Of a stretch of 6,582 nucleotides of DNA, positions 6,538 through 6,582 are shown piece after piece. A program made the translations under genes and the position numbers. Every line of letters starts with the position of its first letter. Position 1 is the first letter of the stretch. The notes beneath the pieces were generated by a model. That model saw only the letters and a program-made list of their open reading frames with translations. It had not been told where the DNA came from and made no database searches. The stretch is taken from contig CAJMCT010000057.1 in NCBI GenBank assembly GCA_905211955.1, positions 1 to 6,582 on the forward strand, given 5' to 3'. Source of the stretch: an uncultured Eubacteriales bacterium (lineage in GTDB: Bacteria > Bacillota > Clostridia > Christensenellales > Borkfalkiaceae).

Positions 6538-6541
6538 CCTC
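6538..6541 (-). promoter_or_regulatory. Ribosome-binding site that decides the start of the fusion gene
   Basis: GAGG on the minus strand, with a 6-nt spacer to the ATG at 6531, favours that start over the in-frame TTG at 6543. The Nudix domain also begins naturally at MVNVVCALV. The remaining bases to 6582 are AT-rich and I see no convincing promoter in them, so transcription may start outside the window. Confidence 0.7.
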
Positions 6542-6582
6542 AATAATTATTTTTATATAATGTCATCTATATTTGGATTTAT

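Noticed and set aside
6529..6543. TTG at 6543 as the start of the fusion gene (490 aa)
   Set aside because: The Shine-Dalgarno GAGG overlaps and follows that TTG; the ATG at 6531 has the right spacing and matches the natural Nudix N-terminus.
6544..6582. Possible promoter for the fusion gene (AT-rich stretch with TATATA)
   Set aside because: No -35 hexamer at a proper distance; ATGACA lies too close to the candidate -10 boxes. The window ends before this can be settled.

Overview
The window looks like a low-GC Bacillota (Clostridia-type) chromosome, probably from an uncultured gut or plant-fibre-degrading anaerobe. I infer this from the AT-rich codon use, strong Shine-Dalgarno sites, a consensus sigma-A promoter, U-tailed hairpin terminators and the mix of families present (GH127, FliB, SGNH esterase, MutT). 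No rRNA, tRNA, CRISPR array, insertion sequence or plasmid feature is visible.

Layout: one plus-strand gene lies at the left edge. It encodes a very AT-rich multi-pass membrane protein with a C-terminal Cys/His cluster, and its reading frame is open to the window edge. It converges on a minus-strand block that fills the rest of the window, and a bidirectional hairpin terminator separates the two (698-726). In minus-strand transcription order (right to left) the block is: a Nudix-SGNH fusion (6531-5071); a GH127-type beta-L-arabinofuranosidase (5071-3260) whose start codon shares one base with the fusion's stop; a hairpin (3232-3256); a FliB-type cysteine-cluster protein (3223-2264); a DJ-1/PfpI protein (2292-1771) overlapping it by 29 bp; an intergenic region with a strong promoter and a perfect palindrome; and a clan GH-A (GH5-like) glycosidase (1688-732).

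How they may work together: the esterase-like SGNH domain, the GH127 enzyme and the GH5-like enzyme all lack signal peptides, so they would act in the cytoplasm on imported plant-derived oligosaccharides (deacylation, removal of beta-L-arabinofuranose, backbone cleavage). The GH5-like gene has its own promoter, overlapped by a candidate operator. The FliB/DJ-1 pair sits between the sugar genes and looks like a separate translationally coupled unit.

The most unusual points are the single-chain fusion of a complete MutT-type Nudix domain to a complete SGNH hydrolase, the 23-bp palindrome over the GH5-like promoter, the hairpin that may cover the FliB ribosome-binding site, and the AT-rich membrane protein with the Cys/His tail. 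None is proof of a new system. The fusion is the best candidate for something undescribed.
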